This document shows positions 6,721-8,281 of a stretch of 8,281 nt of DNA, piece after piece. Position 1 is the first letter of the stretch. Every line of letters starts with the position of its first letter. The translations under genes and the position numbers were made by a program. The notes under the pieces are model-generated. The model was not told the origin of the DNA and searched no databases. It saw only the letters and a program-made list of their open reading frames with translations. Source of the stretch: Silvanigrellales bacterium (GTDB lineage: Bacteria; Bdellovibrionota_B; Oligoflexia; Silvanigrellales; Silvanigrellaceae); assembly GCA_028285285.1 (NCBI GenBank), contig JANQPW010000542.1, positions 1 through 8,281 of the forward strand, given 5' to 3'.

Positions 6721-7440
6721 ATGCAATTGCTGGGTCTAGCACTGGTCTTTGTGGTCGTGATTGTTGGCTTTATGGAGCGAGAGATGACTCAGGTGCGCAC
6801 TTTTGATGGGCACGCGCTGTTCATCATTCTTGCCGGTTGTGTGGCCGCAATTTTGATTGCCTCCAGTCGCCGAGTGGCTCTTCGCAGCCTCACGGTTTTG
6901 CGCGAATTTGTGCCCGGCCTTGGCTCGTATGTGAAGCAAACAGCTTCTTCAACCGAGGCTTTTGATTCGGTCTACTCACTTTATACATCAGGCCGACGGG
7001 CGGAGGCGATCCAGAAGGCTGAGTCATCTGGGGTTCCTGCCTTAGAGCAGTTTATCAACACCGTTGTGGCTCGAGGGAGCGATGAGGTCATTCAAGTGGT
7101 TTTTCATGATCTGAAAGCCACCGAGATCGAACAAATGCAGCCTCTCCACCAAAACTGGGAGATGCTTTCGAAACTCTCTCCTTCGTTTGGAATGGTGGGA
7201 ACCATAACCGGAATGATCCAGCTGTTCCAAGCTCTGGGAAGCGACGATGCCAACATTGGCGCAGCAATGTCGCTGGCCCTGTTGGCAACGCTTTATGGCA
7301 TTGCCTTTGGCGCAGGAATCGCAGGCCCCATTGGGCACCGCCTCGAGGTTTTGCTTGATGAGCGATTGGGTCTGCTCGATCGCATGGAAAACGCTGCCCG
7401 CCAGCTCAGTGCGACCAGTGGAGGGGGAAGAACCTCGTGA
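6721..7440 (+). CDS. MotA/TolQ/ExbB-family proton-channel subunit, MotA/PomA-like
   Basis: This is the inner-membrane pore subunit of an ion-driven stator-type complex, expected as a pentamer around two copies of the next gene product. Its 239 residues are shorter than E. coli MotA (295) and near PomA (about 253). Four hydrophobic segments follow the MotA order: about 2-17, 31-47, 146-170 and 180-204. A cytoplasmic part lies between the second and third (about 50-145) and a helical tail follows. P154 in a PSFGMVGT context and P203 in an AGP context are 49 residues apart, the same spacing as P173 and P222 of E. coli MotA. Arg92/Arg93 and Glu101 sit roughly where MotA carries the loop Arg and Glu that touch the flagellar rotor, but that alignment is tentative. 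It overlaps the MotB-like gene by 4 bases (GTGA). No flagellar genes are adjacent, so a non-flagellar role is likely. Confidence 0.93.
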   Translation: MQLLGLALVFVVVIVGFMEREMTQVRTFDGHALFIILAGCVAAILIASSRRVALRSLTVLREFVPGLGSYVKQTASSTEAFDSVYSLYTSGRRAEAIQKAESSGVPALEQFINTVVARGSDEVIQVVFHDLKATEIEQMQPLHQNWEMLSKLSPSFGMVGTITGMIQLFQALGSDDANIGAAMSLALLATLYGIAFGAGIAGPIGHRLEVLLDERLGLLDRMENAARQLSATSGGGRTS

Positions 7441-8063
7441 GGAGGAGGAACAAATCAGACCAGGAAACATGGCTGCTGAGCTACGCAGATTTGATCACCA
7501 ATTTGTTGATCTTTTTTGTGATGCTGCTGTCGGCTTCTGAGCTGAGCAAAGTGAAGTTCCAGCAGATCGCCGAAAAAATCGGTGGACAAAAGAGCGAGAA
7601 GAGCCTTTCGTCCATTCAGGACCAGATCGAGGTTGCCGTGCAGGAAGCCGGGCTCGCCCAGTATGTTTCAACCCAGCTCACCGATCAGGGTTTGGAGATG
7701 TCTTTCAATTCGGGTGTTGTGTTCGACACCGGAAGTGCGGTCATTCGCACAGAGTGGCAGAGGAACCTCGAAGAGGTGCTGCAGACTGTGGTGCCGTTTG
7801 GAAAAGACTACCGGTTTGCGGTTGAAGGACATACCGATTCTCAACCGGTGGTGAAGAATTCACGCTTTGCCTCAAACTGGGAGTTGGCCAGTGCACGTGC
7901 CATGGAGGTGCGGCTGCGCCTGGAAAATTTGGGAATTGATCGCACGCGGGTGAGAGTTGAGGCCTATGCCGACACAAAACCACTCCCCGCAGAGATCGTC
8001 TCTGGACTCAATGCAGATGAAATTCTGGCTCGGCACCGACGTGTTGTTGTGAGGTTGTACTGA
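7437..8063 (+). CDS. MotB-like OmpA-family peptidoglycan-binding stator subunit
   Basis: This is the partner of the MotA-like channel, with one membrane helix and a periplasmic domain that grips the cell wall. It has 208 residues, much shorter than E. coli MotB (308). The GTG start overlaps the MotA-like stop (GTGA), and a purine-rich GAGGGGGAAG lies just upstream. Basic residues RRRNK (2-6) precede WLLSYADLITNLL (12-24). D18 matches the proton-carrying aspartate of MotB (E. coli D32), and the helix runs to about residue 33. The linker (about 35-85) is short. The OmpA-like domain has GHTD with D134, the NWELASARA motif with R154 (the Asp/Arg pair that binds diaminopimelate in OmpA-like domains), and a closing HRRV at 200-203. 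The typical MotB linker and plug region is compressed. It starts the next gene in TGATG, so translation is probably coupled. Confidence 0.94.
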   Translation: MRRRNKSDQETWLLSYADLITNLLIFFVMLLSASELSKVKFQQIAEKIGGQKSEKSLSSIQDQIEVAVQEAGLAQYVSTQLTDQGLEMSFNSGVVFDTGSAVIRTEWQRNLEEVLQTVVPFGKDYRFAVEGHTDSQPVVKNSRFASNWELASARAMEVRLRLENLGIDRTRVRVEAYADTKPLPAEIVSGLNADEILARHRRVVVRLY

Positions 8064-8281
8064 TGAAGATTCTCGTCCTCTGTGTTCGAATTCTCAGGGT
8101 CTGGCTGGGGCTTGCCTGCGCTGTGCTGGCGATGACACTGTGGCTTGAGGGTGCGAATGCACAGGTCAATGTTCCGGGAGTGCAGATTCCTCCTGCCGTG
8201 GTTGCCGAACTCAAACAACTGGAAACGCGCTTTGAGGCTGCTTTGGCACAGGACTGCACGGGTGAGCTCTGTTTTTCACAG
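8063..8281 (+). CDS. Exported protein of unknown function, 3' end cut by window
   Basis: Only the first 73 residues are visible. The ATG overlaps the stop of the MotB-like gene by one base (TGATG), the same coupling seen elsewhere in this run. Residues 1-33 form a clear signal peptide: basic residues at 2, 9 and 12, a hydrophobic core to about 28, and A-N-A at 31-33 before QVNV. The mature start is proline- and valine-rich, then becomes helical (about 46-62), and ends in DCTGELC with C65 and C70 four residues apart, probably the start of a disulfide-bonded region. The reading frame is still open at the window end. I do not recognise the family. Its position suggests a periplasmic part of the MotA/MotB-like system. 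Confidence 0.8.
   Translation, partial: MKILVLCVRILRVWLGLACAVLAMTLWLEGANAQVNVPGVQIPPAVVAELKQLETRFEAALAQDCTGELCFSQ

Noticed and set aside
6721..8063. Zorya anti-phage system (ZorA/ZorB are MotA/MotB-like)
   Set aside because: No ZorC, ZorD helicase or ZorE nuclease-like gene is visible, the MotA-like protein lacks the very long cytoplasmic tail of ZorA, and the neighbours are secreted proteins.
6721..8063. Tol-Pal or ExbB/ExbD system
   Set aside because: The channel protein has four hydrophobic segments in MotA order rather than three. The partner has a full OmpA-like peptidoglycan-binding domain rather than a TolR/ExbD domain, and no TolA, TolB, Pal or TonB is present.
6721..8063. Ordinary flagellar motA/motB
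   Set aside because: The fold and key residues match, but both proteins are short and no flagellar or chemotaxis gene is adjacent. The symbols were therefore withheld. A flagellar role is not formally excluded, because the rest of the genome is unseen.

Overview
The window appears to come from a Gram-negative bacterium of moderate GC content. Seven of its eleven predicted proteins have a signal peptide, lipobox or membrane segment, one ends like an outer-membrane beta-barrel, and one binds peptidoglycan. The mix (peptide ABC transporter, receiver protein, MotA/MotB-like pair, several secreted proteins with no familiar name) reminds me of predatory or soil 'deltaproteobacterial' groups (Bdellovibrionota, Myxococcota). 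That placement is inference, because no rRNA, tRNA or diagnostic housekeeping gene is present.

Layout: all eleven genes are on the + strand, with almost no intergenic DNA. Positions 1-1618 hold the end of an oligo/dipeptide importer operon, with two OppD/OppF-type ATPases, the first cut by the window edge. Positions 1621-2361 encode a receiver-domain protein with an unrecognised C-terminal half, preceded by a very strong ribosome binding site. From about 2398 to the right edge there is a tight run of secreted and membrane genes: a probable lipoprotein, a membrane-anchored protein, two secreted proteins that each carry one CxxC motif (the first ending in a predicted outer-membrane barrel), a TPR lipoprotein, a MotA-like proton-channel subunit, a MotB-like peptidoglycan-binding subunit, and the start of another exported protein.

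How they may work together: the MotA/MotB-like pair has what is needed for an ion-driven 5:2 stator-type motor, namely two spaced prolines in MotA, the plug/TM aspartate in MotB, and an OmpA-like peptidoglycan-binding domain. No flagellar, Tol-Pal, TonB, Zorya or gliding genes are visible beside it. Instead it is embedded, with 4-base start/stop overlaps, among periplasmic and outer-membrane proteins of unknown function. The best reading is an uncharacterised trans-envelope machine that couples inner-membrane ion flow to outer-membrane or periplasmic components. This is an inference from gene order and motifs. No gene-free stretch longer than 36 bases was found, and no terminator, tRNA, CRISPR array or mobile element was seen.
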